A stretch of DNA of 64,000 bases from positions 23,460 to 87,459 of IMG/VR virus record IMGVR_UViG_3300035181_000401. One strand, written 5' to 3'. How positions within the stretch are numbered: the first letter of the stretch is position 1; each line of letters opens with the position of its first letter. The notes under the pieces were generated by a model that saw only the letters and a program-made list of their open reading frames with translations, was not told where the DNA came from and did no database searches. The stretch comes from a virus. Positions 14,759-22,928 of the stretch are shown here, one piece after another. Position numbers and translations under genes: made by a program.

Positions 14759-14966
14759 CCCCCACTGCACCTTCCGGGACGTACAGTGTGTACTTCGTCT
14801 CGATGAACCCGGTGGTTTCGTCATAGGAGACGACATCCGATGTGTAAGCGGGCATCCCGTTCGTCACGTTGTAGGTGTCCGGGTGATCGACGGGCGTCAG
14901 CGTGACGCTGAGGCCGACATGGATCGGCGAATGAATCGCGCTGTATTGGACGACTTTCTTGCTCAT
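14748..14966 (-). CDS. 72-aa beta-type protein
   Basis: ATG 14966 after AAGGAGAAGAGAACAC. Sequence SPIHVGLSVTLTPVDHP...GFIETKYTLYVPEGAV suggests a small beta domain. Unknown. Confidence 0.72.
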   Translation of the reverse strand: MSKKVVQYSAIHSPIHVGLSVTLTPVDHPDTYNVTNGMPAYTSDVVSYDETTGFIETKYTLYVPEGAVGVDA

Positions 14967-14985
14967 GTGTTCTCTTCTCCTTGGT

Positions 14986-15606
14986 TCAGAACTCATCGCA
15001 AACCGTATCGAACAGTTCGGCCAGAGTTCCATTGTTGTCAATGATCTTGTCGGTATCGCTGTGGAACAGGACACCAGCTTCGCTTGCATGAGCGTTGACG
15101 GCTTGGGCGTCATTTCGACGCACGTGCCAGACGGAGCCGCCCAGTTTCCGGATCAGGTCCGCTTCGTTGTCGAAACGAACGTCCGTGATGACGACGCTCT
15201 TGTCTTCGTCCAGCCACGCGGCGATCTGCCGTTGGGCCACGATGAGCCAGATGTCGTTGGTCACCAGTTCCCGCCCCCAATCGGTGCCGAGGGTTTGGAG
15301 CATCTGGCGAGGGCTCTTGCCGAAGTCCTCGATGACCGTCTCCTTGAGACTGCCGTGGACGTGTTCGTCCGTGAGGTTCAGCATCGTCTTGAGCCCTTCC
15401 TTGAGAGGCCGGGCGAAGGCGAGAGTTTCCACTTGGAAGGCGTCCTTCAACATCCCTGCAACGGTGTCCTTGCCGCTGCGTGCCTTACCCGTCAGCCCGA
15501 TCAATTGGGGGCCACGGTAGGCGATGGGAGGGAAGACGTTGGGAGGCAGGCTACAGCCACCCGGGAGAGCCGCGACTTGCGGACCCTCCAGCACTTGATT
15601 GTCGAT
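14986..15606 (-). CDS. Deoxynucleoside monophosphate kinase, AUC start
   Basis: About 206 aa. P-loop GLTGKARSGKDTVAGML near residues 34-50, LAFARPLKEGLK, GKSPRQMLQTLGTDWGRE and VVITDVRFDNEADLIRKLGG match phage dNMP kinases (T4 gp1 type), which convert dNMPs, including modified ones, to dNDPs. AAAGGA is followed 6 nt later by ATC at 15606 (another ATC at 15609); the nearest standard start, GTG 15597, is poorly spaced. The upstream stop at 15623 leaves no room for another start. Confidence 0.83.
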   Translation of the reverse strand: MDNQVLEGPQVAALPGGCSLPPNVFPPIAYRGPQLIGLTGKARSGKDTVAGMLKDAFQVETLAFARPLKEGLKTMLNLTDEHVHGSLKETVIEDFGKSPRQMLQTLGTDWGRELVTNDIWLIVAQRQIAAWLDEDKSVVITDVRFDNEADLIRKLGGSVWHVRRNDAQAVNAHASEAGVLFHSDTDKIIDNNGTLAELFDTVCDEF

Positions 15607-15622
15607 GATGTGTCCTTTCTTG

Positions 15623-16357
15623 TCAATTCTTTTTGAGCCAGATGATGCCCGAGCAACCGGGCAAGAAGTTACACGGACCCTTTCCGTAACCAGCACAGTT
15701 CGAGCATCCGCCCTCTTTGTAGTCTTCAGCAACGTACCGGCTGCCATTGAGGAAGAAGATGTCTCCCGGCTCCGCATCTTCAAACCTGTCTCGAAGCACG
15801 CGGCCGGTCGGAACTTCCACTTCGGGCGGAGGTGCCACGTTCTTCAGTTCCTCATAGCGTTCGAGGAACAGGGCGTGGGCGTCCACGGGTTGAAGGGGCT
15901 CCACGTTGAAGTCGTAGGGCTTGTACAGGGGCCAGTGGCCCACGTTCAACTCGTCAGCGGGCAGCAGGCTGCGACGTTCGGTCATCAGCATCCGGAGGTC
16001 CGCTTCCTTGATCCGGGCGTCCAGCGGGAACGGCAGACCGAAGTGGGCGCAGATGGCACGCTCGACACGCTCTTCGATGAGCTTGTAGTCGGGCAGGAGA
16101 CGCTTGAGCGGGCTCGCCACGTCCCCGAGGTAGGCTTCCGAAGCATCGTGCATCAGGGCAGCCAGAGCCAGTTCCGGAGGCACCATGCGGCTCACCCACA
16201 CCGAGTGCTGGGCCACGCTGTAGAACTTGCTCACGTGCCCCGTGTATCGGCAGAGGTTGGAGAGTGCCCAAGCAATCTCCTTGATGTCGAAGTTGTGCGA
16301 CTCCGGATTCTCGAACGGGAAGTAGCTTCCCGTGCTGGTCATGATGACGTTGCTCAT
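15623..16357 (-). CDS. HD-domain phosphohydrolase with Cys-rich tail
   Basis: 244 aa. VAQHSVWVSRM near 49-58 and LMHDASEAYLGDVASPLK near 69-86 give the H...HD...D metal site of YfbR-like 5'-nucleotidases, which dephosphorylate dNMPs. The last 45 residues carry CSNCAGYGKGPCNFLPGC, a probable zinc or disulphide module not found in YfbR. It sits next to the dNMP kinase, suggesting control of the dNMP pool. Confidence 0.84.
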   Translation of the reverse strand: MSNVIMTSTGSYFPFENPESHNFDIKEIAWALSNLCRYTGHVSKFYSVAQHSVWVSRMVPPELALAALMHDASEAYLGDVASPLKRLLPDYKLIEERVERAICAHFGLPFPLDARIKEADLRMLMTERRSLLPADELNVGHWPLYKPYDFNVEPLQPVDAHALFLERYEELKNVAPPPEVEVPTGRVLRDRFEDAEPGDIFFLNGSRYVAEDYKEGGCSNCAGYGKGPCNFLPGCSGIIWLKKN

Positions 16358-16366
16358 TCTACCTCC

Positions 16367-17935
16367 TTACGCCTGCGATTGCAAGCGGTTGCGGATCGTG
16401 CCCCAGTCCTCTTCCACGAGGATCGTGCTGTCGCGGAAGACTTCACGGAGGAAGCCCGACTTCTCGGTTTCGACACCGACTTGATCGACCAGCACGTACT
16501 CGTCCGTGTCGCCCTTCTTGCCGACGACCAACAGGCCACGGGCACTCTTCTTGACACCGGAGTCCGTCTTCGGGTCTTTGAACAGTTCCTTGCCTTCGCC
16601 ATCCACCACAGCGTAGGTGGCCTTCACAGCGATGCCCAGCGTGTCACGGGTGACGTGCTGGTAGGTGTAGGAGCCGACGCCGAACACGACGTTCGAGGAC
16701 GCGAAGCCCTTGCGTTCGAGGCGGGCGAAGATTTCCTTGGCACGGTCGAGGGTGATCGAGTCACCATAGATCAGGCCGATGCAGGGGTCGAGTTCCTTGT
16801 AGCCCTTGGCGTTCACCGTGCCACCGAACTTGCGGTAGAGCGTCACGATGGAACCGTCCGCCTCTTCGAGCGTGATGAGGCTGTTGTCTTCCCGCACCAT
16901 GACCAGACCTTGCGCGATCAGGCCCGGGCGACGGTTCAGTTCCGACTCGTCGTAGCCACAGATGATCCGCACGGGGTCACCCGAGTCCGGACGGACGACC
17001 ACCTTGGCGAAGCCGAGAGCGTTCTTCTTGCGAGCACGGATTTCCGGCTCCAGCGCGGGCAGGTACTCGGTCAGCACCTTCCAGTAGTCGATGGTGTCCG
17101 ACACGATGGACACGATGCCTTCCGGGTAGTCCACCGAAATCCAGCGGCGCAGCGTCTCCATCTCGCCATCCACTGCGATGCCCAGCGAGGTCACGCTGTG
17201 CTCCGAAGCCGGGACGGAGCCCGCGATGAAGAACGTCTCCGCGTCCACGTTGTAGTAGTCCTCGATCAGATCGATGGCTTGGATGGTGTCCGTGCCTGTG
17301 AACGAGGCAAGGTGGCCGATGCCCGACAGGGCAGCAGCTTGACGACCCATCATGCCACGCATGGAGAAGTCGTGGCACTGGAACGGCACGTGCAGACGAT
17401 GGCCCACGGTCTTGTCGGCATACTCGTTGCACACCTTGAGGAACTGGAAAGCCGTAGTGGCGCTGGTCATCACGGGCCACAGTTCATCGGACAGGACGCT
17501 CTCGATGTATGTCACCAGCCACGCGAAGTCCGGGTGCGTGTTGAACACCGTCAGGACCGGCACCTTGAAGTTCACCAGTGAGCCTTCGGGCAGGGCCTTG
17601 ATGCACAGCGGCAGGTAGCCGAGGTCGTGCAGGGCCTCGATGTGATCGGTCGGGATGGAGTCCGGCCCGAGGGACGTGTCACAGCGGCGTTTGAACTTGG
17701 CGATGACTTCCGCCTTGGGGCGGTTGAAGAACGCTTCGTTGAACTCGCCGATCAGGAAGTCCTTCAGGAAGTGCTGGAGGCCGAGGACGACGACTTGCTG
17801 GTTGTCATCCGCCCACGCCATGTACTTGCCCGCACGCGGGGTCAGGTTGGCGTAGAGGAACGTCGTGCCCTCGCGCATGAACTTGCGGTGGGACAGTTTG
17901 TAGAAGTCGGCGGCGTGGAGGGGGAAGCTCTTCAT
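16367..17935 (-). CDS. nadV: Nicotinamide phosphoribosyltransferase family (NAMPT/Namat-like)
   Basis: 522 aa covering the full family. HDFSMRGMMGRQAA near 200, VVVRPDSGDP near 303, YGDSITLDRAKEI and VVFGVGSYTYQHVTRDTLG match the substrate and phosphate sites of NAMPT. The classical reaction is nicotinamide + PRPP to NMN. It is encoded directly after a PRPP-synthetase-like gene (4-nt gap). In a known phage counter-defence route (NARP1), enzymes of these two families make ADP-ribose pyrophosphate and then NAD+ directly. Which reaction applies here cannot be read from sequence alone. Confidence 0.92.
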   Translation of the reverse strand: MKSFPLHAADFYKLSHRKFMREGTTFLYANLTPRAGKYMAWADDNQQVVVLGLQHFLKDFLIGEFNEAFFNRPKAEVIAKFKRRCDTSLGPDSIPTDHIEALHDLGYLPLCIKALPEGSLVNFKVPVLTVFNTHPDFAWLVTYIESVLSDELWPVMTSATTAFQFLKVCNEYADKTVGHRLHVPFQCHDFSMRGMMGRQAAALSGIGHLASFTGTDTIQAIDLIEDYYNVDAETFFIAGSVPASEHSVTSLGIAVDGEMETLRRWISVDYPEGIVSIVSDTIDYWKVLTEYLPALEPEIRARKKNALGFAKVVVRPDSGDPVRIICGYDESELNRRPGLIAQGLVMVREDNSLITLEEADGSIVTLYRKFGGTVNAKGYKELDPCIGLIYGDSITLDRAKEIFARLERKGFASSNVVFGVGSYTYQHVTRDTLGIAVKATYAVVDGEGKELFKDPKTDSGVKKSARGLLVVGKKGDTDEYVLVDQVGVETEKSGFLREVFRDSTILVEEDWGTIRNRLQSQA

Positions 17936-17939
17936 GTGG

Positions 17940-18734
17940 TCAAATCTCCTTGACTTGGTTTCGGGCGTTCTCATTCATGAGATTTGCCACGTAGATGTTG
18001 TCGTAGTAGGGCAGCAGAACATCAGCACCCTTCGTGAAGAACCCGTGTGTGACGTACAGGTTCAGTTCGGCCGGGTCGTTTGCCCACAGCACCTTCGCCA
18101 GTTCGATGAACGTAGCACCTCCGTCACAGAGGTCGTCCACCACGCAGACCCGCTTGCCCTTGACCTTCGAGGCATCGTAGATGCGCGTGGAGAGGATGAC
18201 GCCGCGCTCGCCTCGAACCTTGTCCGCCACCAGAGCTTCAGCCATGCCATTCACGACTTGGCCGTGCTTGAAGACCTTCTTCGCAGCGCCAGCATCCGGA
18301 GCGATCAGGATGTCATGGATCGGAAGACGGATGGCGCATTCAGCTTGCGGCATCACGTTCAGTCGATCCACCACGGCTTCGAGCACGGTGCTGTGGGCAT
18401 CATACGTTTCCACGAACTCGAAGTCAAGGCTGTTGATGAACTGAGCCACCATCTTCAACGCATGGCCTTCGCCCGGGTTGCATCGGCGATCCTGACGACT
18501 GTACGGGAAGTACGGCATCCGGAGGAAGATGCGCTTGGCACCCGCATGACGCACGGCATCGACAGCTTGCGCCAGCGCCATCAGGTCATCGTTGCCCTCC
18601 CAGTGCAGATGAATCCACACGTCTTGGAACTCGATGAGGCTGGGAGCGGATTCGATCTTGAAGCCAGCTTCACCGCAAGGAAAGCGCCATTGCTTGACGG
18701 TCAGGTCGAGGCCACCAGATTGAACCTTCAGCAT
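17940..18734 (-). CDS. prs: Ribose-phosphate pyrophosphokinase-like (Prs/Adps-like)
   Basis: 264 aa. PYFPYSRQDRRCNPGE near residues 74-89 is the ATP loop region, DAHS near 113 is equivalent to the Prs DLH segment, and the PRPP loop is VCVVDDLCDGGATF near 200. It is shorter than cellular Prs (about 310), as in phage versions. It would make PRPP, or ADP-ribose pyrophosphate if it is an Adps-type enzyme, for the adjacent nicotinamide transferase. It overlaps the upstream gene. Confidence 0.88.
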   Translation of the reverse strand: MLKVQSGGLDLTVKQWRFPCGEAGFKIESAPSLIEFQDVWIHLHWEGNDDLMALAQAVDAVRHAGAKRIFLRMPYFPYSRQDRRCNPGEGHALKMVAQFINSLDFEFVETYDAHSTVLEAVVDRLNVMPQAECAIRLPIHDILIAPDAGAAKKVFKHGQVVNGMAEALVADKVRGERGVILSTRIYDASKVKGKRVCVVDDLCDGGATFIELAKVLWANDPAELNLYVTHGFFTKGADVLLPYYDNIYVANLMNENARNQVKEI

Positions 18735-19030
18735 TGGAAGATCGCCACGTCGAGGGCGGAGAAGATGATGTCCACTTCCCCGTAGAAGGAGTACATCCGG
18801 AAGACCGGCAGCCCTTCGGTGAAGAACACCTCGGAATGGAGCGGCTTGCACTCGCACAGGTCGGCGAGGTCGCCTTCGATGCTGTCGATGATGCCTTCGA
18901 CGGGCTGGACGATGTACCGGGGTTCGTCCGGGTTGCCGTCTTCGGTGAAGATTTCGATGAGTTCATCACCCACGACGTTGATGCCGATGATGGTGTGGCG
19001 CAGCAGCGCCTCGGGGTCACAGAGAATCAT
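18728..19030 (-). CDS. Unknown acidic protein, 100 aa
   Basis: ATG 19030 after AAGGAGCTTG. Starts MILCDPEALLRHTIIG; beta-rich and acidic, with CECKPLHSEVFFTEGLP. No family recognised; coupled to the Prs-like gene by overlap. Confidence 0.72.
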   Translation of the reverse strand: MILCDPEALLRHTIIGINVVGDELIEIFTEDGNPDEPRYIVQPVEGIIDSIEGDLADLCECKPLHSEVFFTEGLPVFRMYSFYGEVDIIFSALDVAIFQC

Positions 19031-19358
19031 CAAGCTCCTTTTCTTTCATTGTGAATTTGATCTTGGCTGCACGAATTATCTCCGTGTCGAGGTCAGTGTA
19101 ACCATGTGCTCGAAGCCAGTCAAGAACTTTGTTTGCTCGGAAGCGGTAGATGTTGATGTCGCCTTCCTTCTTGACGTTCCACGCTCGGGGGAAGTCTTCA
19201 GGGAACTTCATCACATAGGAAGCAGCCACTGTAACATGGCTGCCTCCGTCGATCAAGACTTTCACGGTGGCGTACAACAGCCTCACCACCTTGTCTTTGG
19301 CCCACTGGGCAACACGTTGTTGCTCCAACGTGGGACGGCCCATGCGGTTCTTTGCCAT
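19017..19358 (-). CDS. Unknown protein, 113 aa, possible DNA-binding
   Basis: Starts MAKNRMGRPTLEQQRVAQWAKDKVVRLL; basic N-terminus and a pattern RFRANKVLDWLRAHGYTD near the C-terminus that could be a winged helix. The start shares bases with the upstream stop (TAATG). Confidence 0.72.
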   Translation of the reverse strand: MAKNRMGRPTLEQQRVAQWAKDKVVRLLYATVKVLIDGGSHVTVAASYVMKFPEDFPRAWNVKKEGDINIYRFRANKVLDWLRAHGYTDLDTEIIRAAKIKFTMKEKELDDSL

Positions 19359-19519
19359 TACCAGTCGCTGTACTTGGTCTTGGCAGCATCGTTGACCATC
19401 GACCTTACGTACAGGACGATCAGCAGCATGACCAGAAGGCACCACAGGCTGCCCTTCGACACGAGGGAGTTGTTCCACACCAGCAGGGCAACGAGCCCGA
19501 GTCCTTGGAAGAAGTTCAT
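19358..19519 (-). CDS. 53-aa two-helix membrane protein
   Basis: MNFFQGLGLVALLVW and WCLLVMLLIVLYVRS form two hydrophobic segments; the soluble end is DAAKTKYSDW. Fixed by TAATG overlap downstream and close spacing upstream. Unknown. Confidence 0.62.
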   Translation of the reverse strand: MNFFQGLGLVALLVWNNSLVSKGSLWCLLVMLLIVLYVRSMVNDAAKTKYSDW

Positions 19520-19522
19520 GAC

Positions 19523-19735
19523 TTACGAGAGGACGATGCAAAGCACGGTACTGGAGTCCGTGCCATCCGGGTTTGCCATGTAGATCGTTTCGATGCCCAG
19601 CGTATCGTTAGCCGTGCTAAGGCTCCCTGCGAGGTAGGTTTCTCGTGTCATGACAGGCGTCGAACCGGCTTCCTTGGTCTTCAGGGCCTCCAATGCGGTG
19701 ATAAGGGAGTCGATGGTGTGCGGTTGAGAAGTCAT
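19523..19735 (-). CDS. 70-aa unknown protein
   Basis: ATG 19735 after AAAGGAATT. MTSQPHTIDSLITALEALKTKE then beta strands ending TVLCIVLS. Unknown. Confidence 0.7.
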   Translation of the reverse strand: MTSQPHTIDSLITALEALKTKEAGSTPVMTRETYLAGSLSTANDTLGIETIYMANPDGTDSSTVLCIVLS

Positions 19736-19748
19736 AATTCCTTTCGTG

Positions 19749-22181
19749 TTAATGGCATTCGGCCCAATTGCGCCCGAGAATGTAGTCGGCCGACAACGTG
19801 ACGTTGAGTTTGTAGAAAGCACTCGTCTCACGGACTGCCTCTTGAATCAGTTCACCCGCGAGAGTGTAGCCGACGTAGTAGCCCTTATCGGAGTGACCGA
19901 CTTCAGACCACGTAGGGTTTTCCTTGCGGAACGCCTTGGCATCAGCCTCTTCCTTGAACGTCTTCCACTTGATGCGCGACTTGTGGACTTCCAACTGCGC
20001 TTCGTCGTGGTAGGCGATCATCTGTTGGACGAATGCAGCATTCTTCCAGTCATCCCGGAAGAAGTCAACAGTCAGCCCAGCCTCTCGCATCTTCCGTTCG
20101 TGCAGCACCATCGCCCGCTTGGCGCAGATGACGCCCGCCGATTGGAACAGAGAGTTGATGAGGGCCGAAGCACTGCGGGTGGGAATCTTGCGACCGTCCA
20201 GCCCGAGGATGTACTTCTTACCGCCCGTCGTCTCCCAGTATTCCTTCAGCTTCTCGCCCAACGCAGCCAGAGGCTTCGCCGCTTGCCAGTAGGCCCCGTG
20301 GATCAGCGCACCGATATCCTCGGAGACGCCCACAGTCTTCGCCACTCGCTTCGGCATGGCACCGTAGGCGCACGCGTACTTCACAGGCTTCGCACTCTGC
20401 CGAGCGAACGGGAATGCCTTGCCAATCGCCTGAGACACCAACGTCTCGATGAGCTTCGCCGTCTTCGTGTGAACGTCGTTCGGCTTCTCCATCGTCAGCG
20501 ACAGGCAATAGCTGTGGTCTTCGTCGTCATACCGCCAGCAGTAGTGCGACTCGATCATCGCCTCAAGCGAGGCGAAATCGTAGCCCATTTGGTAGAAGCC
20601 GCCCTTAACGTCCGAGCCAAACATGCCCCGCATGTTCTCCCCGAAGAGAGACGTGATGCGAGGGATGTTAGCAACCAACCGATGCTTGAAGCGAGAAGTT
20701 CCCGCTCCGCACGAGTCAGCAGGAGTCGGGATGCGTCCATCCACAGCAATACGATCCGATGCCAGATAGCCCTTGCCCGCAAATTCATCATCTTCATCCA
20801 TCTCATCAGGGTCCACCATGCCCCCGAGGATCGAGTTGCGGCGGTGGGAGTAGGTCAGGTACTCAGAGATGAGCTTGGCGTGCGGGAACTTGTCAGACAG
20901 TTCCAGCAGAGCCGGGTCCATTTCCTTTTCCTGCCCCACGGTGAACGTCGGGTTGGTGTAGACCTTCAACGGACGCCCGGGCTTGTGCAGCATCAGTTTG
21001 TTGCGCAGCTTGTCGGGCCTCACACCGAGGTTGTCACAACGGTCCTTGCAGAAGGGAGACGCCAGCGTTTGCTCGACGTAGCGTTCCACTGCATCCGCGA
21101 ACTTGTCGGGAGACAGCTTGTTCTTCTTCGAGTCGCACGTGAGGTCACGTTCTTTGTACTGAGAGGGAACCCAGCCAAGCTCCACCAGCCAGCCCTTGAT
21201 GTGCGTCGTGTCCTTCACGGTGGCAGGCTCCGTGGTCAGGATGGGCACCTCCGGGTCCATCGGAAGCTTCCAGACAGTCCCGAAGAACTCAGCGGTACGC
21301 TCTTCCTCGTTGAACTTCCCGTTGTGCTTCTCGATGAACTTCTGCATGTGCGAAGACATCTCCCCGTTCTTCTTGAACTGAATCTTCGGGGGACAGTATG
21401 CCTTCGCCTTCGTAATGCCCATCGGCTTCGGAGGCAGCAGCGGCTCGACGATGAGACGGATTTCTTCCATCTTCTCGTCGAGGAACTTGATGTTCTCCCG
21501 GGCCAGCGTCTCGTTGAACGCGAAGCCACGGTGGGATTGCCGCGTCACGATGTCTCGCACGAGGTGTTCGAGGTTCATCGCGGAAGCCCAGTCCCAGCCC
21601 TCCATCTCGTCCAGCAGATGCAGGTAGAGCTTGACGTTCGTCTTGCAGTCCTGCTCGTTGTAGACCAGCATCTCCGGATGGTAGACACGGAACTCGGCAC
21701 CCTTTGGATCGGAGTAGTGGATCAAGCCCAGTTCAAGAGCCTTCGCCCGCCAGTCGATCTTGTGCTCGCCGAGGCGGATGCCCCATTCGTCCAGCGAATG
21801 TCCACCGAAGCGGTCCGGGTTCAGACACTTCGACGCCACGAGGGTGTCAAAGATATCCACAGGTTTTCCACAGAAGGTGTCGCGTTCTCCGAACGAACGA
21901 TCCCCCACCGTGTACTCGATGTCACAGTAGAGCTTGATAGCCAGCAAATCGAAGTCGAGGATGTTGTGGCCGATGATGACATCTGCTTCCTTCAGCTTAT
22001 CTATGTACGCGCCACGAATTTCTTCGCCGACGAACCGCCACGTCGCGCCAGTGTCCACGTCGATGATGACGGCACAGTGGATGACGAAAGTGGGCTTCAG
22101 CTTGAACGGTGCGCTCAGGTAGTCGATGCTCTGCTCGTTCAGCAGGTTGTTCGACTCGATGTCGGTTACGAATCGCTTCAT
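19749..22181 (-). CDS. DNA polymerase, family A with 3'-5' exonuclease
   Basis: 810 aa. Exonuclease motifs: TDIESNNL at the N-terminus (Exo I), IIGHNILDFDLLA near 88 (Exo II), YNEQDCKTNV near 180 (Exo III). Polymerase motifs: YDFASLEAMIESHY (A), RQSAKPVKYACAYGA (B, with Lys and YG) and AYHDEAQLEV (C). All catalytic carboxylates are present. T7-like layout without a 5' nuclease domain, which is supplied separately at 11,946-12,998. Main replicative polymerase. Confidence 0.95.
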   Translation of the reverse strand: MKRFVTDIESNNLLNEQSIDYLSAPFKLKPTFVIHCAVIIDVDTGATWRFVGEEIRGAYIDKLKEADVIIGHNILDFDLLAIKLYCDIEYTVGDRSFGERDTFCGKPVDIFDTLVASKCLNPDRFGGHSLDEWGIRLGEHKIDWRAKALELGLIHYSDPKGAEFRVYHPEMLVYNEQDCKTNVKLYLHLLDEMEGWDWASAMNLEHLVRDIVTRQSHRGFAFNETLARENIKFLDEKMEEIRLIVEPLLPPKPMGITKAKAYCPPKIQFKKNGEMSSHMQKFIEKHNGKFNEEERTAEFFGTVWKLPMDPEVPILTTEPATVKDTTHIKGWLVELGWVPSQYKERDLTCDSKKNKLSPDKFADAVERYVEQTLASPFCKDRCDNLGVRPDKLRNKLMLHKPGRPLKVYTNPTFTVGQEKEMDPALLELSDKFPHAKLISEYLTYSHRRNSILGGMVDPDEMDEDDEFAGKGYLASDRIAVDGRIPTPADSCGAGTSRFKHRLVANIPRITSLFGENMRGMFGSDVKGGFYQMGYDFASLEAMIESHYCWRYDDEDHSYCLSLTMEKPNDVHTKTAKLIETLVSQAIGKAFPFARQSAKPVKYACAYGAMPKRVAKTVGVSEDIGALIHGAYWQAAKPLAALGEKLKEYWETTGGKKYILGLDGRKIPTRSASALINSLFQSAGVICAKRAMVLHERKMREAGLTVDFFRDDWKNAAFVQQMIAYHDEAQLEVHKSRIKWKTFKEEADAKAFRKENPTWSEVGHSDKGYYVGYTLAGELIQEAVRETSAFYKLNVTLSADYILGRNWAECH

Positions 22182-22190
22182 GCGTCCTTT

Positions 22191-22406
22191 CTAGTTCTTG
22201 TTGAGGTTTCTCTTGGCTCGGGAGGCCACCACGCTGATGCCGCAATAGCTGCACTTGCAGAAGTCGTCCAGCGAGTCAGCCCAGTTGTGCCCGTAGTTGT
22301 GGCGTTCGCACCACAGAGGCTCGTACTTCGTGTTGTCGGGCGGGGCTCTGCGACCGAAGACGAACTCTCGCTTCTCTTGGGAGAGAGGATCGAAGAACGT
22401 GGTCAT
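22191..22406 (-). CDS. 71-aa zinc-finger-like protein
   Basis: WCERHNYGHNW...FCKCSYCG holds Cys/His ligands for one zinc. It ends with an amber stop, showing UAG is used as a normal stop in this genome. Its start overlaps the upstream stop. Confidence 0.7.
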   Translation of the reverse strand: MTTFFDPLSQEKREFVFGRRAPPDNTKYEPLWCERHNYGHNWADSLDDFCKCSYCGISVVASRAKRNLNKN

Positions 22407-22831
22407 GCGATTGCCAGCTTCCCGAGAGTTTCACCGTACCGCTTGATACGCCTCTCATCGTTTCGCATCAGGCTTTCATGCAGGTTGCAGAAGGCATCGC
22501 ACAGCTTGACCTTGCGGGCCAGCGGATGCGGCTTGACGCGAAGGAAGATGTAGTCGTCACGGCTCTCGTCCTCTCGCTTGGTCATCGCCTTCACAGCATC
22601 CGCGACTTCATCCCCGAACAGGGCCAGCAGCATCTCGTAGGTGCAAACGGTGTCTTCGAGGATGTCATGAAGCCATGCGATGACTTCAAGTCGTTCGTCA
22701 CCCGGGAAGGCTCGCTTGACCTTGATAGCCACTTGTGAGACGTGTTCGGTGTACGCGTAGTCCCCGTACTTTTGGCCCGCGTGGAACTTGGCAGCGATAT
22801 GCTTGGCAAGTTCAATTTGATTGATGTCCAT
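22403..22831 (-). CDS. HD-domain hydrolase (SpoT/MESH-like)
   Basis: 142 aa. AAKFHAGQKYGDYAYTEHV then VIAWLHDILEDT and LCDAFCNLHESL give the H...HD...D pattern of (p)ppGpp hydrolase-type HD domains. Small phage HD proteins of this type may degrade alarmones or other phosphorylated nucleotides. ATG 22831 after GGAGAACA. Confidence 0.82.
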   Translation of the reverse strand: MDINQIELAKHIAAKFHAGQKYGDYAYTEHVSQVAIKVKRAFPGDERLEVIAWLHDILEDTVCTYEMLLALFGDEVADAVKAMTKREDESRDDYIFLRVKPHPLARKVKLCDAFCNLHESLMRNDERRIKRYGETLGKLAIA

Positions 22832-22878
22832 TGTTCTCCAGTGTGAGGTGGGTTCGAGGGATTCTACCACGCAGCCCA

Positions 22879-22913
22879 CAAAAAGAAAAGGCCCCCCGCG
22901 AAGACGGGGAGCC
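22879..22913 (-). terminator. Terminator after SF1 helicase
   Basis: Minus strand GGCTCCCC-GTCTTCGC-GGGGGGCC followed by TTTTCTTTTT. Confidence 0.85.
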
Positions 22914-22928
22914 AAAGGCTGTGGTTCT

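Noticed and set aside
19746-22553. A 935-codon rightward open frame opposite the DNA polymerase
   Set aside because: It is the antisense of a polymerase with all catalytic motifs; long antisense frames are common in G+C-rich DNA and this one is His/Arg/Val-rich with no ribosome site.
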